Positions 53,580 to 62,320 of a DNA stretch of 64,000 nucleotides are shown here, piece after piece. The stretch covers positions 28,577 through 92,576 of the forward strand of contig CACZXN010000003.1 of the NCBI GenBank assembly GCA_902785075.1, read 5' to 3'. A program made the position numbers and the translations under genes. Under the pieces are notes generated by a model. That model saw only the letters and a program-made list of their open reading frames with translations. It was not told where the DNA came from and ran no database searches. Every line of letters starts with the position of its first letter. Within the stretch, counting starts at the first letter, position 1. This stretch comes from an uncultured Bacteroidales bacterium. Lineage in GTDB: Bacteria; Bacteroidota; Bacteroidia; Bacteroidales; Bacteroidaceae.

Positions 53580-54045
53580 TGTTCTTGCGGAATTGGTAGA
53601 GTGAAATATTATACTTAATGATAAAAAACAGGAAAGTTGAGAACGGATAGACCGCCATACAGGTGAGATACGAGCCACCATAAATAAATAAGGTGGTAAG
53701 CAACACCAGCACCATATTAACCATCAGTGCCCAAACCAAAGACTGCATCCGAATCTGCGCGATACACTCGTCTTCCTCCTTTTCCTTCGAGAAAGCCACA
53801 AAAACACAGCCTACACACATCAATGTCATCACAATTTCAAACCATCCACCCTGAGTGATACGTGGAGCGATTTTAAACAAACTCCATTCTTCTTCAAACT
53901 GTGGGGTAAGACTTATCATGGGATATTCAATGCCGAAAGCTAACTGGTCGAATGACAAACAAAGAACGAAAAAGATCACAGCAACGATGAGAAGACTATA
54001 CCCAATCTTCCTAAACACCGGAGCAAATAAATAATTCTTTACCAT
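53569..54045 (-). CDS. Small four-helix membrane protein paired with the XRE regulator
   Basis: 158 residues from MVKNYLFAPVFRKIGYSLL; the longer frame to 54117 runs over the promoter and is rejected. Hydrophobic segments: IGYSLLIVAVIFFVLCLSF, FEIVMTLMCVGCVFVAF, ALMVNMVLVLLTTLFIYGG and MAVYPFSTFLFFIIKYN. The ending YQFRKNNEE overlaps the XRE start. Small membrane proteins of this type commonly accompany short XRE regulators in Bacteroidetes and may act as sensors or anti-regulators; function not established. Confidence 0.75.
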   Translation of the reverse strand: MVKNYLFAPVFRKIGYSLLIVAVIFFVLCLSFDQLAFGIEYPMISLTPQFEEEWSLFKIAPRITQGGWFEIVMTLMCVGCVFVAFSKEKEEDECIAQIRMQSLVWALMVNMVLVLLTTLFIYGGSYLTCMAVYPFSTFLFFIIKYNISLYQFRKNNEE

Positions 54046-54073
54046 AAATTCATGAGTTTTGTGATTTGCGCTG

Positions 54074-54104
54074 CAAAGGTAAAGCAAATTATTCAATTTG
54101 TCAA
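54074..54104 (-). promoter_or_regulatory. Promoter of the membrane-protein/XRE pair
   Basis: Minus strand: TTG at 54102-54104, 20-base spacer, TACCTTTG at 54074-54081, 28 bases before the ATG at 54045. Confidence 0.6.
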
Positions 54105-54200
54105 GCATATTTGACAAAAAGTTACGCGAACTTAACCATATTTAACAGTTAAAGAATAAAGAGCCAGCGAAACATACATGCTCCGTTACAACAAGGACAT

Positions 54201-54238
54201 AAAACAAGCACTGCCCCAACCTTTCGATTAGAGCAGTG
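54201..54238 (-). terminator. Possible terminator after the alkylsulfatase
   Basis: CACTGC/GCAGTG arms (6 bp) with an 18-base loop, followed on the minus strand by TTGTTTT. The stem is short, so the assignment is tentative. Confidence 0.4.
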
Positions 54239-54262
54239 AATGTTAAGACGTTCATCGCAAGA

Positions 54263-56365
54263 TTATGGCTCGATAATATTAAAGTTAAGCAGCGGCTTCT
54301 TGATATTGCCAAAGAGAGATTTGACAGCTTCGGAGTTACCTGTGACAGCAAGCCCTTCACAGTTACCGTTAAGACAAGCCACAAGCGCCGCCTTCGTACC
54401 CCGAGCTGTAGCATCAGCATTGGCACGAGTTTCACCCATATAAGTAAGGACAACGCCAGCCCGACGCACCACGCAGCACTTCTCATTACCAATGACGAAA
54501 TTGACGGCAACATCTTTGTCGGCCACTTCGCGACTATCGGTAGCGATGGCTACATACTCGAATATCATATCGATAGTACTTGCTCGGAACATGTTAGTGA
54601 TACCTTCCCCCGAACCATAAACAGGAGCAGAAGGCGTACCGGCACGAAGTTCCATCGCACCAGTAAGATAAGCATTACGCCATGTACCGCTCTCGCTCTG
54701 ATAACCAAGCTGTTCGAGCGCATCAGCACACAGACGACGAGCATCAATGTTTGCCGGATCGGCATAGACCAATTCCTTGGTCACTTGTGCCACCCACTGG
54801 TATTCGCCACGAGCATAATCCTCGCGAGCCATACGCAAAATGCGCTCAGGTGAACCCATATATTCAACGATTTTCTGAGCCGTACGCTCAGGCGTGAGCA
54901 GATTGAGGTTGACAGGGTTCGCATCGTACCATCCCATGTAACGCTGATACACAGCTTTGATGTTATGAGAGAGTGTGCCGTAATATTGGCGTGTGTACCA
55001 AACACGATCAAGACGTTCTGGCAACTGAAGGAAATCAGCAATCTCTGTAGAAGTATATCCTAAGTTGAGATAATGGAGAGTCTGGTCGTGAATGAACTTA
55101 TAGACAGAAGCTGTATTAACTAGATAGTCACGGATGACATCCGTCCCCCAATGAGGCCAGTTGTGACTTTGGAAAATCACGTCGGTCTTGTCTGCAAACT
55201 TCTGTTCAGCAGCAAGAATATAGTTGCACCATCCCTCAGCATCGCGGACAGCTGCACCACGCAAGGTATAGAGATTGTGAAGTGTACCGGTGCAATTCTC
55301 TGCCATCCATAATGCTCGATAATCCTCAAAATATGTGTTCATCTCAGCCGGAGCCTCAGTACCTGGCGTGAGTTGGAAGGTGACGGTAAGTCCGTCGATA
55401 ACGATAGTCGTATCATTCTTCACCTCGAAGGTAGGCGGCATGAGCGTAAGAGGCGAATTGGTAGACTGGCCCATACCGATGCCCATCGCCATACGTCCCG
55501 TAACACCTTTTGGCAAACGAGTACCATACTGATAGCTAGCACGACGCGACATAGCTGCGCTACAATAAGCGTTCTCGGCAATGACGTGCTTCATGAAACC
55601 CTCGGGAGTGATGACAGCAATCTTACCCGATGCAATCTGATCGGTGAGCGACAGACTTGCATCCGCCATATTCCCAGTATTGACAATAGCTCCTACACCA
55701 CCATAATGGTCAGCATGACTGTGACTGATAAGCACAGCTACAATACGAGGAGAAGCATCAATATTACGTTTGAAAAGATCGAGAGCAGCTTGAGCTACCT
55801 CCGTTCCCATCAACACATCAAAAATGAGCCAGCCGCCCGACTTTGTCCTAATAAAAGTCATGTTAGCCATATCATAGCCACGCACTTGATAGATTCCCTC
55901 ACACACTTCGTAGAGTCCACACTGAATGTTGCATAGAGTATTACGCCAAAGGCTTGGATTGACGGTCGATGGAGCTTCATCGTCTTCCTTCATGAACTTG
56001 AATTCAGCCATGTTCCACACCTCTCCTGCGGCATTTGTGATGACCAAATCGGGTGTAGCCTCAATAAGACCACGCTTTGCATTCTCAAGTTCCGACAGGT
56101 CATCGAAATCGAGACGCTCATACCACTCTCTATTCTTATTTGCTGTAGTAAGCGTTGCTGATTTGGCTGCCAAAGGGTCAGCTTCCGGATCTTCATCAAC
56201 TATCGGCAGAGGATTGTCCTCTGTCTGGTAGAACACAAGACTGTCCATTTCGTTGGCACGGTAAGTCTGTCGTTGCCCATTCTTATAGAGGTAATAGCCC
56301 TGAGCAGAGGCCTGATGTGCCATACCACAAAGGCAAAGCACAAGAAGGAAAAGTTGCTTATTCAT
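54263..56365 (-). CDS. Alkylsulfatase (SdsA1-like metallo-beta-lactamase fold)
   Basis: 700 residues with signal peptide (LFLLVLCLCGMAHQASAQ). A short Bacteroidetes-type prefix (GYYLYKNGQRQTYRANEMDSLVFYQTED) precedes the MBL domain with metal motif HSHADH at 215-220. Further SdsA1 hallmarks: ENAYCSAAMSRRASYQYGTRLP, TPGTEAPAEMNTYF, MAENCTGTLHNLYTLRGAAVRD, the alkylsulfatase dimerisation region and an SCP2-like C-terminal domain. It should hydrolyse linear primary alkyl sulfates to alcohol and sulfate in the periplasm. The start codon shares its A with the upstream stop (TAATG). Last gene of a five-gene unit. I know of no standard role for this enzyme in Prevotella-type bacteria. Confidence 0.9.
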   Translation of the reverse strand: MNKQLFLLVLCLCGMAHQASAQGYYLYKNGQRQTYRANEMDSLVFYQTEDNPLPIVDEDPEADPLAAKSATLTTANKNREWYERLDFDDLSELENAKRGLIEATPDLVITNAAGEVWNMAEFKFMKEDDEAPSTVNPSLWRNTLCNIQCGLYEVCEGIYQVRGYDMANMTFIRTKSGGWLIFDVLMGTEVAQAALDLFKRNIDASPRIVAVLISHSHADHYGGVGAIVNTGNMADASLSLTDQIASGKIAVITPEGFMKHVIAENAYCSAAMSRRASYQYGTRLPKGVTGRMAMGIGMGQSTNSPLTLMPPTFEVKNDTTIVIDGLTVTFQLTPGTEAPAEMNTYFEDYRALWMAENCTGTLHNLYTLRGAAVRDAEGWCNYILAAEQKFADKTDVIFQSHNWPHWGTDVIRDYLVNTASVYKFIHDQTLHYLNLGYTSTEIADFLQLPERLDRVWYTRQYYGTLSHNIKAVYQRYMGWYDANPVNLNLLTPERTAQKIVEYMGSPERILRMAREDYARGEYQWVAQVTKELVYADPANIDARRLCADALEQLGYQSESGTWRNAYLTGAMELRAGTPSAPVYGSGEGITNMFRASTIDMIFEYVAIATDSREVADKDVAVNFVIGNEKCCVVRRAGVVLTYMGETRANADATARGTKAALVACLNGNCEGLAVTGNSEAVKSLFGNIKKPLLNFNIIEP

Positions 56366-56907
56366 TATTTTTTCAGAATCTTAAATGTTTTACTTTCTGT
56401 TGCTACGATAATGACACCTTTAGGAAGGCGTTCGGTTGAGAGGGTTGCCGTTCCGCTGCTATCAGCAGTAGTCCTTTCTTGATACTTGCCATCAATGGTG
56501 TAGATAGTAAGACGGCTACACCCATAAGCCGTCACCTCACTATCAGTGATGCGGAATGTGTTATCTTTCGCTGGACTGATATCCGTTTCAATGTCTCTCT
56601 CCTCAATGGTCATCTTCAGATAGCTTTCCGTCTTGTAACGAACTGTTACACTACCGCACTCCAACTGCACATCATTTTCGACAAAAGTAACTTTGGGCTT
56701 TTCCCCTAAACTGAATATGGTAGAACTTTGCTTTTCATAAACTACAACACAAGTTTTCTTTTCACTCGTACCTAATGTTGCGGTTCGGTCAACAGCCCAC
56801 ATAGTCATAGTCGTAATGGCAAAGAAGACAGTAATCAGCAAATTGCCGAAATGTCGCAGGATGTTAAACTTCATCTTGTTTTTGGTTTGTTTCATTGTTC
56901 TAATCAT
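56365..56907 (-). CDS. Small secreted protein with T9SS-type C-terminal domain
   Basis: 180 residues; the likely start is MKFNILRHFGNLLITVFFAITTMTMWA, giving a signal peptide (an upstream MIRTMKQTKNK is optional). The middle is beta-rich (KPKVTFVENDVQLECGSVTVRYKTESYLKMTIEE). The C-terminal about 70 residues (SRLTIYTIDGKYQERTTADSSGTATLSTERLPKGVIIVATESKTFKILKK) match the type A T9SS sorting domain: IYxxxGK, then LPKGVxIVxT and a basic end. It is translationally linked to the alkylsulfatase. Possibly a surface accessory protein; function unknown. Confidence 0.75.
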   Translation of the reverse strand: MIRTMKQTKNKMKFNILRHFGNLLITVFFAITTMTMWAVDRTATLGTSEKKTCVVVYEKQSSTIFSLGEKPKVTFVENDVQLECGSVTVRYKTESYLKMTIEERDIETDISPAKDNTFRITDSEVTAYGCSRLTIYTIDGKYQERTTADSSGTATLSTERLPKGVIIVATESKTFKILKK

Positions 56908-56916
56908 TAGTTCTTA

Positions 56917-58020
56917 TTATTCTATTATTTCCTTCATTAAAGGAACAATCTGTTTGCGTGATAAGTTTTCTTTTGTGTAGGTCACACCTTCAAGGAGTGA
57001 CGGACCGAATAGAGCCTCTGCTACCTCTTTTGCTCCCTCACCATAATAGATGAAATAGGTGACACCGTTTACATAAGGAATGTCTGGATTACTCTGGTCC
57101 GGATTGGGCACCTGGATTAATATCATAGCAAAAACCATATCGAGTTGGTTGTAGTTCATCACATCTGGCATTACAGCCAGCATGCGATTGACAAAACCAT
57201 CAGCTTCTGCAGCCTTACAAACCATCGATCCAATACCTATGGCCTTCCCCCCTATTCCATAATCCTTATTATCTGAAAAAAAAATTCCAGATCGGTCATT
57301 CCTTCGTAGTTGTTGGCAGCTTCATCCATTTGACGATTGATTTCGTCAACATCATCTTCCAGTTTCAACTGACTTACCAGTGCAGTCCAAGCGATGGAAT
57401 CAATGTGGCAAGTAGTACTCTTGGAAAGATTACGAGTATCAGAAATCAAACCAGCCAGGAGGATTTTAGCGGTCTCGTCGTCAATAGCGACACCAAGTTC
57501 CTTATAACATTCATACACAACGGTACAGGCCGAACCAACCATCTCACTCCTCACAAAGGGTATCATGATATCTAAGATGTCTCCCTCGACGTGGTGATCA
57601 ATCTTCTGTAGAATCACAGCCTCACGCGCACCATTCACACATTGTACATAATCGGTGTGATCTGTTAGAATCAGTCGAGTACCAGCCATCACTTCTGACT
57701 TGACTTCGGGCACATCGAACCCAAAGCGTTGGGCAATATATTGCGTTTCGCGGTTAATAGGACCGGACACCTTAGCCGTTGTATCCTAATGTCCTCATTA
57801 GTTTCGCATAGGCAAGCGCAGAACAGGTTGCATCAGCATCTGGAGTTTTGTGACCATATACAAATACGGTATCTTCACCCCAATCGAGTGAATTCAATAT
57901 TGTACGATAATCGTATTCCAAATCCTCTATGGCATTATCATCCACAGAGCATGACATCAGCCACCAAGAGCTACAAAGCATCATGATGACGACATATTTC
58001 AAATCTTTTTTCAATCTCAT
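56917..58020 (-). pseudogene. Frameshifted lipoprotein-type manganese-dependent inorganic pyrophosphatase (DHH/DHHA2)
   Basis: Three adjoining frames make one protein. Frame 1 (57772-58020): lipoprotein signal ending SC, then GHKTPDADATCSALAYAKLM. Frame 2 (57252-57770): TDHTDY, KIDHHVEGD, ISDTRNLSK. Frame 3 (56917-57225): AEADGFVNRM...EIIE, the DHHA2 end. Frames 1 and 2 are separated by one extra base near 57774 (GGCTAAG instead of GCTAAG); frames 2 and 3 by a short T tract (nine T on the minus strand, 57276-57284) where ten would restore EFFFSDNKDYGIGGK. Frames 1 and 3 are the same frame, so the two changes compensate. Catalytic motifs are intact, so decay is recent, the sequence has errors, or slippage at the T9 tract matters. 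A secreted pyrophosphatase would be unusual. Confidence 0.8.
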
Positions 58021-58084
58021 TGTTTTATTGATTGTTTGGTACTACATTTTCTGAGAATAGCTACAGCCAAGGTTAGAATGCTTA

Positions 58085-59176
58085 TTACTTCTGCTTGTAT
58101 TGTTTTTTCTTTAGGAAGTCGAAGCCGACGATATATTTCACGGTACCATAAGCGTTGGTGAGACTAAACTTTCGCTCACGATAGGCATACGTATGAAAGT
58201 CAACCACAAATCCTGTGAAGTATTTAGTGTTGTTCCAGAAAAGACTGGTACGGAAGAACACATCGGTGCTAATGCGACGCAAGACAGCCTTGTCATGATT
58301 ATTTTCTGTGATGTCTGATTGACGATAGCCGATGGACGGCAGTATCGAGAATGCAAATATACAGTTCTTCCGAAACGCCCAATTGTAGCCATATCCTACG
58401 CTGATAGCATAGTCCTTGTAGCTAACCTTACTGAACAACAGTGTGGTGTCGATATGTTGAGCGATGAAGGGCGACAACTCGCTCTTGTTGAAATTGACTG
58501 TCACATGGTTGTACGAGAATCCCAGCTTCCATGAACCCTGACTCTTGCGTTGCACAGCATTCTCACCAAAGGCTGCCGGCCAGGAGTAGCGTCGATGGTT
58601 GAAGATGTATTGGGCATCGATACCGAAACATTTCGAGCTCAACCCTCTGAAGGTGCGGTCTTGACCCTCAAGGTCCACACCACTGATGTCAGTAAACTTG
58701 ACGGATTTCCCCGACTTGAAAGTATAAATTTCTGCCACGATTCTTGCAGTATTGAGGACAAAGACGTTACGGTGCCCCGTTCCGTTAGTTTGACCTCGAG
58801 GCTTACCGATGTCACCCAAATTAATCGAGTGACCATACCCCAAGATACTCCAATAGACATAACCGCCCAACACCAAGGAATTGTCCGACTGTAGTGTCAT
58901 TGATTTTGACGCACCGCTTACCGAAGATGACATGCGGTAAAAATCATGCCAATACGACAACTCTGCCTGTGCAGTAAACTCATATTTCTGAGGTGTAACA
59001 TAATTCGTGTCGCATCCCATAAAAAAATTGGTAACAGCATCAGCACTCCTGAACACCGTATGCATCACACGTTTGCCCCATGGCAAGGAGTCAATATGTA
59101 CCGAATCCTCTGTTTCTATCGCCGAAACAGCAACAGAAATCATCATCAACACTATGTAACACCCTATTCTTTTCAT
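58085..59176 (-). CDS. DUF4421-family outer-membrane barrel protein
   Basis: 363 residues with signal peptide (MKRIGCYIVLMMISVAVSA). The beta-rich body (FTAQAELSYWHDFYRM, LVLGGYVYWSILGYGHSINLGDI, RNVFVLNTARIVAEIYTF, KCFGIDAQYIFNHRRYSWPAAFGENAVQRKSQGSWKLGFSYNH) follows the DUF4421 pattern, including the YSxPAAF...QKRSxGS-like segment, and ends with barrel strands. Function unknown; predicted outer membrane. It is 44 bases after the oxidoreductase gene and 64 bases before the pyrophosphatase pseudogene. Confidence 0.82.
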   Translation of the reverse strand: MKRIGCYIVLMMISVAVSAIETEDSVHIDSLPWGKRVMHTVFRSADAVTNFFMGCDTNYVTPQKYEFTAQAELSYWHDFYRMSSSVSGASKSMTLQSDNSLVLGGYVYWSILGYGHSINLGDIGKPRGQTNGTGHRNVFVLNTARIVAEIYTFKSGKSVKFTDISGVDLEGQDRTFRGLSSKCFGIDAQYIFNHRRYSWPAAFGENAVQRKSQGSWKLGFSYNHVTVNFNKSELSPFIAQHIDTTLLFSKVSYKDYAISVGYGYNWAFRKNCIFAFSILPSIGYRQSDITENNHDKAVLRRISTDVFFRTSLFWNNTKYFTGFVVDFHTYAYRERKFSLTNAYGTVKYIVGFDFLKKKQYKQK

Positions 59177-59220
59177 TTTTCAACAACCTACCATCTACTG
59201 CTCTTATCTCATTCTGCTTC

Positions 59221-60213
59221 TTATATTTTTTCCAAAATCTTATCCATCACCCAATTTGTCGGAGTGGCACTTACCGAGTTGCAATCACACGTCTTTCCGC
59301 CACGCAAATCTTCCACGATGGCCTGGATCAACGGCATTTGAACATACTGTGGATTCGGGATTGCAAACTCTTCACGGCCCTTCTCCGTATGAAGAGCAAC
59401 AGGTGTGTAATCAAAGACAGAAAAACATATCATGCCTTGATCACCCACAATCTCAATACGGTCGGTACGAGCTGAATCATGAGCCACAAAGCACCATGAG
59501 CCACTTCCTGTGATGCCATTCGCAAATCTGAAACATGCATTAAATGTATCTTGAACGCGGTAAAGCCCTGCCATGTTGGTCGCATAGCCCTCTGCCTCAA
59601 TAATCACACCCAACATGTGCTGCAGCAAATCGAGCTGATGACTGGCCAAATCGTAGAAGTAACCTCCGCCACCAGCGATATCGGGCTGCAGACGCCAAGG
59701 AAGATTCTTCTTATTATAGTCAAGCTCACGAGGAGGAACAGCAAAACGAATCTGTACAGACAACACCTTTCCGATAGTTCCCTGAGCAAGAATCTCCTTC
59801 ACCTTCTCAAAGTACGGAAGATAACGGCGATAATAAGCCACATAGCACGGAACACCGGTCTGCTCCGAGATGCTATTTACGCGCAGACACTCTTCGTAGC
59901 TCGATGCAAGCGGTTTTTCCACATAAACAGGTTTGCCTGCTTTCATAGCCATCACTGCAAATGTAGCATGCGACGAAGGCGGAGTGGCAATATAAACCGC
60001 ATTGACATTACGATTGTTTATCAACTCAATAGGGTCGGTATAGAAGTGCTGAATCCCATGACGCTGAGCATACGAACGTGCCTTCTCCTTGTCACGACTC
60101 ATCACAGCGGCAATCATTGAACCTTCCACACACTGAAGTGCTGGTCCACTCTTTGTCTCTGTGGCTTCACCACATCCTATCACTCCCCACCTAACTTGGT
60201 TGATTGCTTTCAT
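59221..60213 (-). CDS. Gfo/Idh/MocA-family oxidoreductase
   Basis: 330 residues. The N-terminal Rossmann fold has VRWGVIGCGEATETKSGPAL, VYIATPPSSHATFAVMAMKAGKPVYVEKPLA (the EKP catalytic lysine motif) and YYRRYLPYFEKVKEIL. The C-terminal Gfo/Idh/MocA domain has AGGGYFYDLASHQLDLLQHMLG. Members oxidise or reduce sugars and inositols with NAD(P); the specific substrate cannot be told. No signal peptide. First gene of the unit leading to the alkylsulfatase. Confidence 0.92.
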   Translation of the reverse strand: MKAINQVRWGVIGCGEATETKSGPALQCVEGSMIAAVMSRDKEKARSYAQRHGIQHFYTDPIELINNRNVNAVYIATPPSSHATFAVMAMKAGKPVYVEKPLASSYEECLRVNSISEQTGVPCYVAYYRRYLPYFEKVKEILAQGTIGKVLSVQIRFAVPPRELDYNKKNLPWRLQPDIAGGGGYFYDLASHQLDLLQHMLGVIIEAEGYATNMAGLYRVQDTFNACFRFANGITGSGSWCFVAHDSARTDRIEIVGDQGMICFSVFDYTPVALHTEKGREEFAIPNPQYVQMPLIQAIVEDLRGGKTCDCNSVSATPTNWVMDKILEKI

Positions 60214-60242
60214 AACTACTGTCTATTTTATCATTTATGTTG

Positions 60243-60250
60243 CAAAATTA
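60243..60250 (-). promoter_or_regulatory. -7 box of the oxidoreductase operon
   Basis: TAATTTTG on the minus strand, 29 bases before the ATG at 60213. No clear -33 box. Confidence 0.45.
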
Positions 60251-60335
60251 CAAAATAATTACCATTTATGATTTACCTCACACCGATTTTTATGAAGATT
60301 TCTTACTTTTCACTTTTCTCTTCTCTCTTTTTTCG

Positions 60336-60343
60336 TAACTTTG
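60336..60343 (+). promoter_or_regulatory. -7 box of the RlmD-like gene
   Basis: TAACTTTG, 17 bases before the ATG at 60361. Its position supports that start over an upstream in-frame ATG at 60268. Confidence 0.5.
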
Positions 60344-60360
60344 CAACCAAATTGACAATT

Positions 60361-61794
60361 ATGAGCCGAAATAAGAAGAAATTACCGATACTCGAGAATG
60401 TCAGTATCACGGCTGTCGCAGCCGAAGGGAAAGCACTTGCACGCGTTGACGACAAAGTGGTGTTCGTACCGTTTGTCGTTCCTGGCGATGTGGTCGACTT
60501 ACAAGTAAAAAAGAAAAAGCACAGCTTTATGGAGGCTGTTGCCATTAAGTTCCACGAGTACTCACCCAATCGTATCACCCCACCCTGCCAGCATTTTGGA
60601 GTGTGTGGTGGATGCAAATGGCAATGTTTGAAATATGAAGAACAGCTACGATGGAAACAACAGCAGATTGTCGATAACCTAACCCGCATTGGAAAGATTG
60701 AACTTCCCCCTATCTCACCCATTCTTGGCAGTGAACTGCTATATGCATATCGCAATAAGTTGGAATTTGGATTCTCCAACCGTCGATGGATGACCGAAGA
60801 CGAGATACAAGACGGAGATAATGTAATTACCGAACGAAATGCACTCGGATTCCACATCACAGGTGCCTTTGACAAGATTCTCGACATCGAGAAATGCTGG
60901 CTGATGGACGACATCACCAATGACATTCGCAACTACATCCGCGACTATTGCATCGACCATCACCTCACTTTCTACGACCTACGTCAGAACACAGGACTCA
61001 TGCGTAGCATGATGGTACGTAACAGCAACACCCATGAGCTCATGCTGCTCATACAATTCCGAATCGAGAACAATGAAGAACAGCAAGAAGCCATCCAACT
61101 CTTAGAGCACATAGCCAAACGATTCCCCGAAATCACATCCCTCCTCTATGTTGACAACCATAAGTGCAACGACACATTTGGCGATCAGGAAATCATCTGC
61201 TTTAAAGGTACCGACCACATCTACGAAGAAATGGAAGGGCTGCGATTCAAAGTCGGTCCAAAAAGTTTTTATCAGACAAACACCGATCAAGCTTACAACC
61301 TCTATAAAGTGGCACGCGATTTTGCTGAACTTAGCGGAAACGAATTGGTCTATGACCTCTACACAGGAACAGGAACCATTGCCAACTTCGTCAGTAGGAA
61401 AGCGCGCAAAGTAATCGGCATTGAGTACGTGCCCGAAGCCATCGAGGACGCAAAGGTCAATTCACAAATCAACCACATCGACAATACCCTCTTCTTCGCT
61501 GGCGACATGAAAGATATCCTCAACCGTGACTTTATCCAGCAATACGGACGTCCCGATGTCATCATCACCGACCCGCCACGAGCAGGTATGCATCAAGATG
61601 TTATCGATACCATCCTTTTTGCCCAGCCACATCGTATCGTTTATGTCAGTTGTAACCCAGCTACACAAGCACGCGACCTTCAACTGCTCGATGTGAGATA
61701 CCGCGTAACGAAAGTACAACCTGTCGACATGTTCCCTCATACCCAACATGTTGAGAATGTCGTTCAACTGGAACTGAAAGAGAACACGGTGTAG
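60361..61794 (+). CDS. rlmD: 23S rRNA (uracil-C5)-methyltransferase, RlmD/RumA family
   Basis: 477 residues from MSRNKKKLPILENVSI. An N-terminal TRAM domain (VSITAVAAEGKALARVDDKVVFVPFVVPGDVVDLQV), a [4Fe-4S] cysteine cluster (CQHFGVCGGCKWQC), the SAM-binding YDLYTGTGTIANFVS and ITDPPRAGM, and the catalytic cysteine in YVSCNPAT are all present. It methylates a uracil of 23S rRNA (U1939 in E. coli); the exact target in this lineage (RlmD- or RlmCD-like) is inferred from family only. The gene is convergent with the T9SS remnant, with 13 bases between stops. Confidence 0.9.
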   Translation: MSRNKKKLPILENVSITAVAAEGKALARVDDKVVFVPFVVPGDVVDLQVKKKKHSFMEAVAIKFHEYSPNRITPPCQHFGVCGGCKWQCLKYEEQLRWKQQQIVDNLTRIGKIELPPISPILGSELLYAYRNKLEFGFSNRRWMTEDEIQDGDNVITERNALGFHITGAFDKILDIEKCWLMDDITNDIRNYIRDYCIDHHLTFYDLRQNTGLMRSMMVRNSNTHELMLLIQFRIENNEEQQEAIQLLEHIAKRFPEITSLLYVDNHKCNDTFGDQEIICFKGTDHIYEEMEGLRFKVGPKSFYQTNTDQAYNLYKVARDFAELSGNELVYDLYTGTGTIANFVSRKARKVIGIEYVPEAIEDAKVNSQINHIDNTLFFAGDMKDILNRDFIQQYGRPDVIITDPPRAGMHQDVIDTILFAQPHRIVYVSCNPATQARDLQLLDVRYRVTKVQPVDMFPHTQHVENVVQLELKENTV

Positions 61795-61807
61795 GAAGAC
61801 AAAAATA

Positions 61808-62283
61808 TCACCTAATAATAACTTTTTCTCCTCCGTGGATGTAAAAGCCCTTTGCAGTAGGCACATTAGGGAGACTACGACCATCGATGGTGAACGAAGC
61901 GTCGTTGCTTTGGTCAGAGAACATTGTGGCAGACACCCCTGATTGGTCAGCATTCATAAAGACGAAAGAGATGGTACCATCATCAGCCATGCGGATGTTA
62001 GTAATGGGCTTGCTCATGAAAGGAAGGCCGTTAGACGAAGTGAAGAGTTTGGCTGCAGGTTTAGAGCCTTTGGAAAGGCGATCGTTAACCTCGAGAGACT
62101 GAGGATTGGTATAGGGATATGGCGAGGTACTAAAATAACGGCTACGAATAGAGTTATCCATCGTGTATTTGCCTGTATCATTGGCTCGCGTCTGCATGAA
62201 TCATGCAAGCAACCGAAGCGCTGTGCCTGAGCACCAACGACTACCAATAGCATGACAGCAAACAACAGTAACTGTTTTTTCAT
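61808..62283 (-). pseudogene. Decayed T9SS cargo: signal peptide plus C-terminal remnant
   Basis: ATG 62283 opens MKKQLLLFAVMLLVVVGAQAQ, a clear signal peptide, but that frame runs into non-coding-like sequence. From 62197 another frame reads NSIRSRYFSTSPYPYTNPQSLEVND, then ISFVFMNADQSGVSATMFSDQ and a T9SS-like end NVPTAKGFYIHGGEKVIIR. The two frames are out of register, and an internal catalytic region is missing, so this looks like a larger secreted enzyme (possibly an M6-type peptidase, by the YFST...NPxS pattern) reduced by deletion and frameshift. Alternatively the second frame is a small independent gene. Confidence 0.6.
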
Positions 62284-62320
62284 ATAATAATAAGTTTGAT
62301 AAGACAATATGAACATCTCC

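Noticed and set aside
57765..57785. Programmed +1 frameshift at GGC TAA in the pyrophosphatase
   Set aside because: Re-pairing of the glycine tRNA on the shifted codon would be poor and there is no stimulatory element; a one-base insertion is simpler.
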